Shown here: piece after piece, positions 1 to 8,887 of the stretch | Position numbering within the stretch: the first letter of the stretch is position 1 | Layout of the letters: each line of letters begins with the position of its first letter | Assembly (NCBI GenBank): GCA_009840595.1 | Contig: VXNK01000149.1 | Coordinates: 1 to 64,000 of the forward strand | Direction of reading: 5' to 3' | DNA from: Rhodospirillaceae bacterium | Lineage (GTDB): Bacteria > Pseudomonadota > Alphaproteobacteria > Bin65 | Length of the DNA: 64,000 bases | Notes under the pieces: generated by a model | Seen by the model: only the letters and a program-made list of their open reading frames with translations | Told to the model about the DNA's origin: nothing | Database searches by the model: none | Made by a program: the position numbers and the translations under genes

Positions 1-2
1 CC

Positions 3-1055
3 GCCGGGGCGGCGCGGGACGCCGGCTATGCCGCAGGCTCGGCGCGCCAGACCGGCCACGAGCTGCTGGAACGCCCCGCCGTGGCCGAACGGGTGCGGGC
101 GATCCGGGCGGCGTGGCGGGCGGTCGAGCGCGAAGAGGCGCAGATCCTGCTCGGCCGGCTGGAGCAGGCCTGGGACGCCGCGGTGGAGAAGGGCTCGGCG
201 GCGCTGATGATCCGGGTGGTCAAGTTGCAGGCCGAGCTGTCCGGCCTCGACCGGCGCAGCGCCCACCGGCGCGCCGGCCTGTGGCCCCTGCCGGGAGAAG
301 AGGCGGAAGAGAGGCCGGTTGACGGCGCCGAAGGCCCGATCGCCGAGGCCGTGCGCCGGGGCCGGCACCGCACCGAACGGGCCCTCGCTGTCCACCGGGC
401 CAACCGGAAGGCGCTGAAGCGGCGCAAGGACTTCGACGAGGCGGCCTGGCTGGCGACGGCCCAGCGCCTGCACGCCACCGTCGAGGAGCGCCGGCCGCGC
501 ACTCCGGAGCGGCAGACCGGCAGGCCGGCACCCGCCATGACGAATCCTGACAATTCCTTACACGGGTCCCTACACGAGCCCGCACATCCCGCCGCGGACG
601 CGCCGATGCCGGACAGCGTGAGGGACAGCGCGCCGGGCGGCCCGACCCCGGCGGATCCTGACATTTCCTTACATCGGTCCTTACCGGCGCCCGCCGATGG
701 CGCCGGGCCGGAAGCCCCGGTCCCGACAGAACCTGACATATCCTTACATCGGGCCGGCCTGCTGCCGGCGGAAAGGCGGAAGCGCGGCCGGAGGGACAGC
801 CGTGCGGGCGGGCCGTACATTCTCTCCGGCGACGGGCCGGACCCTATCGCGGACGACGATTTCGACGACGACGATTTCGACGGCGATTTGGACTACGACG
901 ACGAGGCGACGTTCAGGGCGTACCGGGCCAGGGCGGACGCGGCGTACCTGAAGTACAGGCTCTTGGCGGACGAGCGGCCCGGCCCGGCGCCGGCCGGCGC
1001 AGACGCCCCCGCCGGGAAAGAACCGGAGATCGCGACGGGACCTGACGAATCCTGA
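3..1055 (+). CDS. Terminase small subunit-like protein, 5' partial
   Basis: The reading frame is open through the left edge, so the true start lies outside the window; a GTG at 81 is internal to the conserved region. The visible N-terminus has the helix-turn-helix pattern of phage terminase small subunits (AAxxAGYxxxSARxxGxxLL, then a PAV segment), which bind DNA at packaging start sites. After about residue 120 the protein loses resemblance to that family and becomes Pro/Ala/Arg-rich. It carries three copies of a PD(I/N)SLH motif and ends after an Asp-rich run near residues 284-302. The motif copies coincide with DNA repeats. No other phage gene is visible in the window, so a stand-alone chromosomal DNA-binding protein is as likely as a prophage remnant. 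The family call rests on the first 35 visible residues. Confidence 0.6.
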   Translation, partial: AGAARDAGYAAGSARQTGHELLERPAVAERVRAIRAAWRAVEREEAQILLGRLEQAWDAAVEKGSAALMIRVVKLQAELSGLDRRSAHRRAGLWPLPGEEAEERPVDGAEGPIAEAVRRGRHRTERALAVHRANRKALKRRKDFDEAAWLATAQRLHATVEERRPRTPERQTGRPAPAMTNPDNSLHGSLHEPAHPAADAPMPDSVRDSAPGGPTPADPDISLHRSLPAPADGAGPEAPVPTEPDISLHRAGLLPAERRKRGRRDSRAGGPYILSGDGPDPIADDDFDDDDFDGDLDYDDEATFRAYRARADAAYLKYRLLADERPGPAPAGADAPAGKEPEIATGPDES

Positions 1056-1068
1056 CATATCCTGACAC
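543..1068. repeat. Four degenerate CCTGACATNTCCTTACA repeats
   Basis: Copies lie at 543-576, 654-685, 730-753 and 1039-1068. The core is CCTGACA followed by an AT-rich step and CCTTACA or CCTGACA. The first three are in frame and encode PDNSLH or PDISLH; the fourth runs through the stop codon of the terminase-like gene into the gap. This suggests repeats at DNA level that are tolerated as coding sequence. Confidence 0.6.
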
Positions 1069-1093
1069 CCGCACCGCCGCCGACCTCCCTCAG

Positions 1094-1306
1094 CGTCATC
1101 CCGACCGAGCGGAGCGAGCGGAGGGATCTCGGCTCGAACCCGATAACGAGAACCCGAAGTCCGCCGACGGGATTCCTCCGCTCCGCCCCGGACGTATCCG
1201 GGGCTCCGATCGGAATGACGGGCGGGAGACGGAGCGGACGGCATGGCCCGCCGGCCGGATTTCTCCGCTCCCTTCGACTTCGCTTCGGTCGAAATGACGG
1301 GGAGGG
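1094..1306. repeat. Inverted GTCATCCCGA / TGACGGG intergenic repeats
   Basis: The 313-base gap between the terminase-like gene and the MFS gene holds no convincing ORF. It has one forward element starting CGTCATCCCGACCGAGCGGA at 1094 and two related inverted elements that end in GAATGACGGG near 1222 and GAAATGACGGGGAGG at 1291-1305. Such palindromic units are typical of dispersed REP-like repeats in alphaproteobacterial gaps. They may also act as transcription terminators between the two convergent genes. Confidence 0.55.
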
Positions 1307-1368
1307 TTGCGCCCGTTCGAAACGACGGGGCAGGGAGCGGAGGACGGGGCGCACAGCGCCGCGCCTCC

Positions 1369-2589
1369 CTACGCCTTCGCGGCGGCCTCGCGTTGGGACA
1401 GCATCATCAGCCAGACCGTGGCGGCGAGCACGATCAGGAGCAGCGGCAATGTGCCGATCGCCAGATTCTGCCAGCCGTAGAGCTGCAGGGTCACGCCGGA
1501 GAAGAAGGTCGCCGTCGCGACGAAGCCGAAGACGAGAAACTCGTTGAGCGCCTGGGTCTTGGCACGTTCGGCGAGCGTGTAGGTCTCGGTCAGCAGGGTC
1601 GTCGCGCCGGTGTAGAGGAAGTTCCAGCCGACGCCGAGCAGCAGCAGCGAGACCAAGAAATTCTCGAACGCGATGTCCGCCATGGCGATGGCGAGGCAGG
1701 CGATGTTGAGCAGGCCGCCGACCAGCATGATGCGCTGGGCGCCGTAGCGCTTGATCAGGTGGCCGGTGAAGAAGGCCGGGACATACATGCCCAGGATATG
1801 CCACTGGATGACGTGGGTCGCCTCGCCGAAAGTGAGGCCGCACATCTCCATCGCCTTGGGCGTCACCGACATCAGCAGCACCATGACGCCGTAGCCGATC
1901 ACGCCGCCGGCCACCGCGAGCATGAATTTCGGCTGGCGGGCGATCTCGGCGAGCGGCCGGCCGCCGCGCAGGGCCATTCTGGGCGGCCGGGGAATCTGCA
2001 CGGTCAGCAGGATCAGCATGATCGCCGCCTGGATGCAGACGACGCCGACATAGGCGCCGGCGTAGGTCACCGGCGCCAGCCAGTCGACCGAATAGCGCGC
2101 CAGGGTCGGGCCGACGATGGCCGCGACCACGCCGCCGGCCAGGACCAGCGAAATCGCCCGGCTGCGGAAGGAATCCGGCACGACCTCCGCCGCCGCGAAA
2201 CGGTAGTACCACTGGAAGCCGGTGGCGAAGCCGACCACCAGGCTGGCGAAGCAGAACAGGGCGAAGCTGCCCTCGTAGACCGCCAGCAGGGACAGGCCGG
2301 CGCCGATCGTCATGGCGGTCACGGCCAGCAGGAAGCCGTTGCGCCGGCCGATCCGCGCCATGATGAAGGACGCGGGAATCGTGAAGAAGGCCGAGGCGTA
2401 CCACTGGATCGCGATCGGCAGCGCGAGCAGCGCCTTGTTCTCCGCCAGGCTGGCGCCGACCAGCGCCGACACCGTGATCAGCAGCATCATCGACGTGCTG
2501 GTCAGCGCCCAGCAGACGAACAGCAGGGCGATGTTGCGCTTGTAGTGCGGAAAGTCGGCGGCGCCGGATGCGGCGGGCGGTGCGGACAA
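1369..2589 (-). CDS. MFS transporter
   Basis: A 406-residue hydrophobic protein with the length and spacing of a 12-helix major facilitator superfamily permease of the inner membrane. A motif-A-like loop (MARIGRRNG) follows the second helix and a GGVVAAIVGP segment resembles motif C in helix 5. The loop between the two halves contains IPRPPRMALRGG. The substrate cannot be read from sequence. It is the most downstream gene of a leftward group after acyl-CoA dehydrogenase, SDR and RidA, separated by about 95 bases, so it may import or export an organic acid or related catabolite. Start ATG at 2589. Confidence 0.85.
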   Translation of the reverse strand: MSAPPAASGAADFPHYKRNIALLFVCWALTSTSMMLLITVSALVGASLAENKALLALPIAIQWYASAFFTIPASFIMARIGRRNGFLLAVTAMTIGAGLSLLAVYEGSFALFCFASLVVGFATGFQWYYRFAAAEVVPDSFRSRAISLVLAGGVVAAIVGPTLARYSVDWLAPVTYAGAYVGVVCIQAAIMLILLTVQIPRPPRMALRGGRPLAEIARQPKFMLAVAGGVIGYGVMVLLMSVTPKAMEMCGLTFGEATHVIQWHILGMYVPAFFTGHLIKRYGAQRIMLVGGLLNIACLAIAMADIAFENFLVSLLLLGVGWNFLYTGATTLLTETYTLAERAKTQALNEFLVFGFVATATFFSGVTLQLYGWQNLAIGTLPLLLIVLAATVWLMMLSQREAAAKA

Positions 2590-2685
2590 GGGGTGCTCCG
2601 GGCGGAAACGCGAACCGGCCCCGCTCTACCACGGACACCCCACCCGCGCCATGCGCCCCGCGCAACCCGGCTGCGCCTTGTCGAT

Positions 2686-3819
2686 TTACTCCGCCGCGAT
2701 CGCCCGGCTGATGATCATCTTCTGGACGTCGCTGGTGCCCTCGTAGATCTTGCAGACCCGGACGTCGCGCCAGAGGCGCTCGACCGGGAAATCCTGCAGA
2801 TAGCCGTAGCCGCCGTGGATCTGGATCGCGTCGGAACAGACCCGTTCCGCCATTTCGCTGGCGAACAGCTTGGCCATGGCGGCTTCCTTGAGGCAGGGCA
2901 GGCCGGCGTCCTTCAGCCGCGCCACGTTGAGCGCCATCTGGTGCGCCGCCTCGATCTGGGTCGCCATGTCGGCGAGGCGGAAGGCGACCGCCTGATGCTC
3001 GATGATCGGTTTGCCGAACGAGACCCGCTCCTTCGCATAGGCGACGGCGTGCTCGTAAGCCGCCCGCGCCATGCCGGTCGCCTGGGCCGCGACGCCGATC
3101 CGCCCGGCCTCCAGGTTGGCGAGCGCGATCCGGTAGCCCTCGCCCTCCCGGCCGACGAGCAGGTCCGGCGTCGCCTCCATGTCCTCCAGGATCAGCGCAC
3201 AGGTGTCGGACGAGCGCTGGCCGAGCTTCTCCTCCTTGCGCACGACCTTGTAGCCCGGCGTGTCGGTCGGCACGATGAAGGCGCTGATGCCGCGCTTGCC
3301 GGCCGCCGGATCGGTCACCGCGAACATCAGGTTGATGTCGGCCGTCGCGCCCGAACTGATGAACTGCTTGGCGCCGTTCAGAACGTATTTGTTGCCCCGC
3401 TTCTCGGCGCGGGTCCTGAGGTTCGAGGCGTCGGAGCCGGCCTGGGGCTCGGTGAGCGAGAAGGCCGCGTTGATCTCGCCGCGGGCCAGCGGCTTCAGGA
3501 AGCGCTCCTTCTGCTCCGTCGAGCCGTAGCCGAAGAGCGCGGCGGCGACCGGCGAATTGTTGACGCTCATCACGGTCGAAACCCCGCCGTCGCCGCCGGC
3601 GATCTCCTCCATCGCCAGAACGTAGGCGACGGTATCGGCGCCCGCCCCGCCCCACTCTTCCGGGATCGTCATGCCCATGAAGCCGAGCGCGCCCATCTCG
3701 GCGAGCAGCCCGCGCGGCGTCTCGCCGGTGCGGTCGCGCTCGGCCGCCGTCGGCGCCAGCCGCTCCTGCGCGAACTGCCGGGCGGTGTCCCGGATCATGA
3801 TCTGGTCGTCGGTCAGCAT
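2686..3819 (-). CDS. Acyl-CoA dehydrogenase
   Basis: A full-length (377 aa) flavoprotein of the acyl-CoA dehydrogenase family, which makes the alpha,beta double bond in acyl-CoA and passes electrons to ETF. The N-terminal helical domain begins LTDDQIMIRDTARQFA. The middle beta domain has AFSLTEPQAGSDASNL, the FAD/substrate signature. The C-terminal domain has HQAVAFRLADMATQ and ends with YEGTSDVQKMIISR, whose Glu near residue 360 is the usual catalytic base of short- and medium-chain enzymes. An SDR and a RidA-like gene lie upstream on the same strand. Chain-length specificity is not resolvable. Confidence 0.93.
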   Translation of the reverse strand: MLTDDQIMIRDTARQFAQERLAPTAAERDRTGETPRGLLAEMGALGFMGMTIPEEWGGAGADTVAYVLAMEEIAGGDGGVSTVMSVNNSPVAAALFGYGSTEQKERFLKPLARGEINAAFSLTEPQAGSDASNLRTRAEKRGNKYVLNGAKQFISSGATADINLMFAVTDPAAGKRGISAFIVPTDTPGYKVVRKEEKLGQRSSDTCALILEDMEATPDLLVGREGEGYRIALANLEAGRIGVAAQATGMARAAYEHAVAYAKERVSFGKPIIEHQAVAFRLADMATQIEAAHQMALNVARLKDAGLPCLKEAAMAKLFASEMAERVCSDAIQIHGGYGYLQDFPVERLWRDVRVCKIYEGTSDVQKMIISRAIAAE

Positions 3820-3855
3820 ATCCGGCGCATTCCTGTCCTGTGGGACTTCGCCCGG

Positions 3856-4545
3856 CTACCAGGGAATCCGGCTGCCGTCGTGGTTGATGAAGCTGCCGGT
3901 ATCGCGGATGCCGGCCTTGTCGATCACCTTCATCAGCCCGTCGACGCTCTGCTTGACCGTCAGCGACGCCGAGGGGCCGCCCATATCGGTCTGTACCCAA
4001 CCCGGATGGACGACGATCGCGGTCACGCCCTGCGCCTTCAGGTCGTTCGCCAGGACCTTCACCGCCATGTTCAGCGCCGCCTTGGAGGCGCGGTACGAAT
4101 AATTGCCGCCGCTCGCCTCGCTGACCGAGCCCATGCGGCTGGAGATGTTGACGATCAGCTTGCGCTCCGAGCGCGCCACGTTGCCGGCCAGCGCCTGCAT
4201 CACCCGCACCGGCGCCACGGTGTTGACCCGCAGCGTCTCCTCCAGGCCGGCGACGTCGAGCGTGTCGAAGGTTTCGCCCCGGCCGAGCAGGATGCCGGCA
4301 TTGTTGATCAGGATGTCGATCGGCGTATCGCCCAGCAGGTCGGCCAGCGCCCCGACATGGGCGTCCGAGGTGACGTCGCAGGTGTGGATCGTCGCCGACG
4401 CGCCGAGCGCGCGCAGGGCGTCGGCCTTGGCGAGGTCGCGCACCGTCGCGTGGACATGGGCGCCGGCGGCGGCGAAGCGGCGGGCGAATTCCAGGCCAAT
4501 GCCGCGGCCCGCGCCGGTAATCAGGACGTTGTTCATGGGGTTCAT
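3856..4545 (-). CDS. SDR family NAD(P)-dependent oxidoreductase
   Basis: A 229-residue classical short-chain dehydrogenase. The nucleotide-binding motif TGAGRGIG is at the N-terminus, NNAG follows the fourth strand, and the active site has Ser in NISSRMGSVSE and Tyr-Lys in YSYRASKAALN. Family members of this length, related to CsgA/YciK-like proteins, reduce carbonyls or oxidise alcohols; the substrate is unknown. Its start codon overlaps the stop of the upstream RidA-like gene by four bases (ATGA), so the two are translationally coupled. Confidence 0.9.
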   Translation of the reverse strand: MNPMNNVLITGAGRGIGLEFARRFAAAGAHVHATVRDLAKADALRALGASATIHTCDVTSDAHVGALADLLGDTPIDILINNAGILLGRGETFDTLDVAGLEETLRVNTVAPVRVMQALAGNVARSERKLIVNISSRMGSVSEASGGNYSYRASKAALNMAVKVLANDLKAQGVTAIVVHPGWVQTDMGGPSASLTVKQSVDGLMKVIDKAGIRDTGSFINHDGSRIPW

Positions 4546-4928
4546 GGGGCGGTCCTCTTCCGGACGGTCACTTCGATCTCGATCTTCATGCGCGGGTCGA
4601 CCAGCCCCGCGATCACGGCGGTCGCGGCCGGGCGCACCGTGTCGAACCAGCGATGCATGACCGGCTCCAGGGCCGGCAGGTCGGCCGCATCGGTCAGCGT
4701 GTATTGCACGCGCACGGTATCGTCGATCGAGGCGCCGGCCTCGGCCAGGATGCCCTCGATGGTGCGGAAGGCCTGCTCGGCCTGGGCCGCGGCATCGTCC
4801 GGCATCTCGCCGGTCGCGTAATCCATGCCGGTCGTACCGGCGACGAACACCCAGTCCCCGTCCACCACGGCGCGGGAAAAGGCGTAGTCGGCTTCCAGGC
4901 GGGAGCCGGAGGAGATCGTTTTGCGCAT
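4542..4928 (-). CDS. RidA/YjgF-family protein
   Basis: A 128-residue protein of the Rid family, small trimeric enzymes that hydrolyse reactive enamine/imine intermediates. It shows the family pattern: VFVAGTTGMD, a central EAGASIDDTVRVQYTLTD stretch, then a conserved PAATAVIAGLVDPRMKIEIEV C-terminal strand containing the Arg that binds the substrate carboxylate. ATG at 4928 gives the usual family length; the open frame continues far upstream but without similarity. It ends inside the first codons of the SDR gene. Related YjgF subgroups can have other roles. Confidence 0.88.
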   Translation of the reverse strand: MRKTISSGSRLEADYAFSRAVVDGDWVFVAGTTGMDYATGEMPDDAAAQAEQAFRTIEGILAEAGASIDDTVRVQYTLTDAADLPALEPVMHRWFDTVRPAATAVIAGLVDPRMKIEIEVTVRKRTAP

Positions 4929-4975
4929 GGCGATTCCATAGCGGCGAACGCCGGCCGGGGGAATGGGCAAATTCC

Positions 4976-7177
4976 CTACTGCCGAAGTTCGGCCAGGGCG
5001 CCCCTGCGCGCGAGGCGGACGCGGCGGGAGGGCACGGGCGGCCGGTTCACCCAGGGCCGGTCGCCGCGCACGTCCCGGTCGGTCCGGATGTCCACCCGGC
5101 CGCCGGCGAACCGGATGGCATGGCTTCCGTTGCGCCTCAGGACGGTGCGGTCGATGGCCAAGGGTACGTCCGGGCAGCGCTGCCGGACATCGAAGCCGGC
5201 CACGATCATGAACGCCCGGCCGCAATCTTCGGCCAGCGCCGCCGGGTCGGCCGGGAAGGCGATCAGCCGGCCGCCGAGCCGGTAGATGCAGCCCAGCGCG
5301 TCGCAACGCACCCGGCTCAGCCGGTCGCTGCGCCAGAAACGCGGTTCGCTTTGCGCCTCGCCCTCGCGCCAGACCCGCGCGACGAAGCGGCCGCGGCGCG
5401 CCGAAGACATCGCGAGCGCCCCGTCGGCGGTGCGGGTCGCGACGATCCGCCCCTCCGGCGACACCAGGATATCCGGCCTGGCCGCAAACACGCTGCTGGC
5501 GAGGCCGAGGGCGATCGCCGCCACGCCGGCGGCCCGCCAGGGGCGCTGCCAGATCGTCAACCAGAGGCCGCCGGCGACGATCAGCGCCATGCCCCACGCC
5601 AGCGGCGCCGGCGCCAGCGCCAGCGAACCCGGCAGGCCGGAAACGCCGTGGGCGACCCACAGCATCAGGTCGATGCCCCGGGCCATCAGCCAGAGCGGCC
5701 CGGCCTCCAGGCCGAACGGCATGGCGAACAGGGCGAGCAGGCCCATCGGCAGGACGAAGACGGAAACCACCGGTACGGCGACCAGGTTTGCGGCGAGGCC
5801 GTACATCGCCAGCCGCTGGAAATGGAACAGGGCAAACGGCGCCGTCGCCGCACCGGCAATCAGGCTCGTCGCACCGACGCCGGCCAGGGCGCGCAACGGC
5901 CGGGGCAGCCGCGGCGCCTGCGCCCGCAACCGCCAGGCCGACCAGGCCTCGTAGGCCGCGACCAGCGCCACGACCGCAGCGAAGGACATCTGGAAGCTGG
6001 GCGTGGGCAGGCTCTCCGGCGACAGCAGCAGCAGGACCGCAGCGGCCGCTGCCACCAGCCGCATCGAGATGGCGACCCGGCCGATCAGCACGCCGGCCAT
6101 CGCCACCGCCAGCATCAGGAAGGCGCGCTGGGTCGGGATCGTCGCGCCGGTCAGCAGCAGGTAACCGGCCGCGACCGCCAGCGCGCCGACCGCTGCAATC
6201 TTCCGGGTCGGCCAGTGCAGGGCCGCACCCGGTACGAGCGCGAGCCCGAACCACAGGGCGAAAAAGGCGATGCCGGCAACCATGCCGATATGCAGGCCGG
6301 AGATGGCCAGCAGATGCGCCAGCCCGGCGCTGCGGATCGCCGCCATGGTCTCGTCCGATATGCCGCCGCGGTGCCCGGTCAGCAGGGCGGCGGCGACCGC
6401 GCCGGCATCGCCGGGCAGAACGGCCGCGATCCGCCGCGCTGCCGTATCGCGCAGATGCTCGATCCGCGACGCGAGCCATCCGCTTTCGGCTTCCCGCACC
6501 GGGACCGGCGCCGCGACGGCGAAGCCGGTCGCGCCGATGCGGGCAAAGAAGGCCCGGCGCTGGAAATCCGCCGCGCCGGGCGCCACGGGCGGGCGGACCG
6601 GCAGCAGGACGGCGCGCATGGTGACGACCCGGCCGGGCCGCAGCGCGGTCCAGCCGACACGGACCGTCAGGCGCACCCGCGCCGGCGTTTCGGCTGCGGC
6701 GAGCCGCCCGATCGAGAGATCGTCCAGCACCGCCCGGGCGCCGTGGCGGAGCGGATCGACGGCAACCACCCGTCCGGTCACGGTTACGGGGCCGATCTTC
6801 CGGCCGACCGATGGCGCCTCGACGCTCCAGGTTCGCACCGCGCCGGCGGCATAGCCGGTGGCGCAGAGCAGGAGCAGAAGCGCCGCAAAGCGCAGCGCCG
6901 GCCGGCGCCACAGCGCCGGCAGCAGGAGTGCCGCCAGGGCCGGCAGGGCCAAGGCCGCCGCGAGCGGCGGCTCGGAGGTCCCGGCGAAATAGAGATAGAC
7001 GCCGACGCCGACGGCGGCAGGCGCCCAGAGCAGCCAGCGTTCGCGCTCGCCGGCAAGGCAGGCCGCCGCGCCGCGGCAGGGGGAGGTCGCAACGCAGCGC
7101 AGCCGGCCACCTGCCGTCGCGGGCAGGCCGGGCAAAGTCCCGTCCGACTGCTCGATCGGGCCCGCGATCGGGCGCAC
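4976..7177 (-). CDS. comEC: ComEC/Rec2 family DNA-uptake channel protein
   Basis: A 733-residue polytopic membrane protein. Residues about 45-110 are hydrophobic, followed by a soluble DUF4131-type domain (GRVVAVDPLRHGARAVLDD) and then the Competence domain with about eight helices, including the LAISGLHIGMVAGIAF signature typical of ComEC. The C-terminal 200 residues hold a soluble domain with RVRCDALGCIYR instead of a complete metallo-beta-lactamase active site, as is common in alphaproteobacterial homologues. ComEC is the inner-membrane channel through which single-stranded DNA enters during transformation. It is divergent from gltX. No other competence gene is in the window. Confidence 0.9.
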   Translation of the reverse strand: MRPIAGPIEQSDGTLPGLPATAGGRLRCVATSPCRGAAACLAGERERWLLWAPAAVGVGVYLYFAGTSEPPLAAALALPALAALLLPALWRRPALRFAALLLLLCATGYAAGAVRTWSVEAPSVGRKIGPVTVTGRVVAVDPLRHGARAVLDDLSIGRLAAAETPARVRLTVRVGWTALRPGRVVTMRAVLLPVRPPVAPGAADFQRRAFFARIGATGFAVAAPVPVREAESGWLASRIEHLRDTAARRIAAVLPGDAGAVAAALLTGHRGGISDETMAAIRSAGLAHLLAISGLHIGMVAGIAFFALWFGLALVPGAALHWPTRKIAAVGALAVAAGYLLLTGATIPTQRAFLMLAVAMAGVLIGRVAISMRLVAAAAAVLLLLSPESLPTPSFQMSFAAVVALVAAYEAWSAWRLRAQAPRLPRPLRALAGVGATSLIAGAATAPFALFHFQRLAMYGLAANLVAVPVVSVFVLPMGLLALFAMPFGLEAGPLWLMARGIDLMLWVAHGVSGLPGSLALAPAPLAWGMALIVAGGLWLTIWQRPWRAAGVAAIALGLASSVFAARPDILVSPEGRIVATRTADGALAMSSARRGRFVARVWREGEAQSEPRFWRSDRLSRVRCDALGCIYRLGGRLIAFPADPAALAEDCGRAFMIVAGFDVRQRCPDVPLAIDRTVLRRNGSHAIRFAGGRVDIRTDRDVRGDRPWVNRPPVPSRRVRLARRGALAELRQ

Positions 7178-7322
7178 TCCTCAACGCTTCCGTTCGTTCC
7201 GGGCGCGTGCATGGCGACAGCGGCTGTGCTAAGGCACGCACCCGTCCGGCCCGTTTCCCCCGCCCAGGCCCGATCGAGGCGGGACGTTCCGGCCGTTGCC
7301 GCGAAATCTACATGAAGCCCCG

Positions 7323-8735
7323 ATGACTGTCGTTACCCGTTTTGCCCCTTCGCCGACGGGCTTTCTGCATATCGGCGGCGCGCGGACCGCCCTGTTCAAC
7401 CGGCTCTACGCCCGGCGGCACGGCGGAAAGTTCCTGCTGCGCATCGAGGATACCGACCGGGCGCGCTCGACCGTGGCGGCGAAGCAGGCGATCCTGGAGG
7501 GTCTGCAATGGCTCGGCCTGGAATGGGATGGCGCGCCGGTCTACCAGTCCACCCGCGCCGAGCGCCATGCGGCGGTCGCCCGGGCGCTGCTCGACACCGG
7601 CGGGGCCTATCGCTGCTATTGCAGCCCGGAGGAGCTGGCCGCCATGCGCGAAGCCGCGCGCAAGCGGGGCAGCGGGCGGCTCTACGACGGCACCTGGCGC
7701 GACCGCGACCCGGCCGAGGCGCCGGAAGGCGTCGCGCCGGTCGTGCGGCTGAGAGCGCCGCTGGACGGCGAAACCGTCATCGACGACGCCGTCCAGGGCC
7801 GGGTGGCGGTGCGCAACGACCAGCTCGACGACATGGTGCTGCTGCGCGCCGACGGCACGCCGACCTACATGCTGTCCGTCGTCGTCGACGACCATGACAT
7901 GGACATCACCCATGTCGTGCGCGGCGACGATCACCTGACCAACGCCTTCCGCCAGACCCTGATCTACCGGGCGATGGGCTGGGACATTCCGGTCTTCGCC
8001 CACATCCCGCTGATCCACGGACCGGACGGCGCCAAACTGTCCAAACGGCACGGCGCGCTGGGCGTCGAGGCCTATCGCGACATGGGTTTTCCGCCCGAAG
8101 CGGTGTGCAACTATCTCGCCCGGCTCGGCTGGAGCCACGGCGACGACGAGATCTTCTCCATGGCGCGGGCGGCGGACTGGTTCGATCTTGAAGAGGTCGG
8201 CAAGTCCCCGGCCCGCTTCGATCTTGCGAAGCTGACCAGCCTCAGCGCCCACTATATCCGCGAAATGGCGGATGCCCGGCTCGCCGGCCTGATCGAGCCG
8301 TCGCTCGCCGCGCGCCTCGGGGCGCCGCTGACGGCCTTGCAGCGGGCGCGGCTGGTCGCCGGCCTGCCCGGCCTGAAGCCGCGGGCCAGAACCCTGGGCG
8401 ACCTCGCCGAAGCCGCCCTGTTCTACTGCCGGCCCCGGCCGCTGCAGCCGGACGCAAAAGCGGCGAAACTGCTCGACGGCGACGGCCGGGAACGGCTCGC
8501 CCTCGCCCGCGCGGCGCTTGCCGGAATCGCCAACTGGTCAGCCGAGAGCGCCGAATCCGCCGTCCGGGCCGCCGCCGAGGCCGCCGGCGAGAAACTCGGT
8601 GCGCTCGCCCAGCCGCTGCGTGCCGCGCTCACCGGCAGCACCGTTTCGCCCGGCATATTCGAGGTGCTCGATGTGCTCGGCAAGGCGGAAAGCCTCGGCC
8701 GGATCGACGACAGCCTCGGGCGGGCAGCCGGCTGA
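7323..8735 (+). CDS. gltX: Glutamate--tRNA ligase
   Basis: Class I aminoacyl-tRNA synthetase (470 aa) that charges tRNA(Glu) with glutamate. [20 protein letters not shown] carries the HIGH motif near residue 15 and [11 protein letters not shown] carries the KMSKS-type motif. The catalytic Rossmann domain comes first and a helical anticodon-binding domain makes up the C-terminal third. ATG at 7323 ([11 protein letters not shown]) matches the family start; an upstream in-frame ATG at 7296 would add nine unrelated residues. Alphaproteobacteria often have two GltX paralogues, so it may be either the discriminating or the non-discriminating type. Confidence 0.96.
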   Translation: MTVVTRFAPSPTGFLHIGGARTALFNRLYARRHGGKFLLRIEDTDRARSTVAAKQAILEGLQWLGLEWDGAPVYQSTRAERHAAVARALLDTGGAYRCYCSPEELAAMREAARKRGSGRLYDGTWRDRDPAEAPEGVAPVVRLRAPLDGETVIDDAVQGRVAVRNDQLDDMVLLRADGTPTYMLSVVVDDHDMDITHVVRGDDHLTNAFRQTLIYRAMGWDIPVFAHIPLIHGPDGAKLSKRHGALGVEAYRDMGFPPEAVCNYLARLGWSHGDDEIFSMARAADWFDLEEVGKSPARFDLAKLTSLSAHYIREMADARLAGLIEPSLAARLGAPLTALQRARLVAGLPGLKPRARTLGDLAEAALFYCRPRPLQPDAKAAKLLDGDGRERLALARAALAGIANWSAESAESAVRAAAEAAGEKLGALAQPLRAALTGSTVSPGIFEVLDVLGKAESLGRIDDSLGRAAG

Positions 8736-8887
8736 GCGCCCCATGCGCCGCGGCGGCAGCGCCCCGCCCGAGGTTGCATTTGCCGAAACGGGCAGGACGG
8801 ACTATTTTTCCGCACGATGTTGCGCTGCACCACGGCAGGGCCCGCAGGCCGCGCCGGGCGTAACGGCACTCAGGATTCGGGAGCACC

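Noticed and set aside
3-1055. Prophage at the left edge
   Set aside because: Only one terminase-like domain is visible and all neighbours on the right are chromosomal; upstream sequence would be needed.
543-1068. CRISPR array in the repeat-bearing first gene
   Set aside because: Repeats are short, degenerate and irregularly spaced, and lie within an ORF; no cas genes.
893-4821. Very long open frames on both strands over the MFS-ACAD-SDR genes
   Set aside because: They are antisense or frame-shifted shadows of real genes in GC-rich DNA, with Arg/Gly/Asp/Gln-rich, low-complexity translations.
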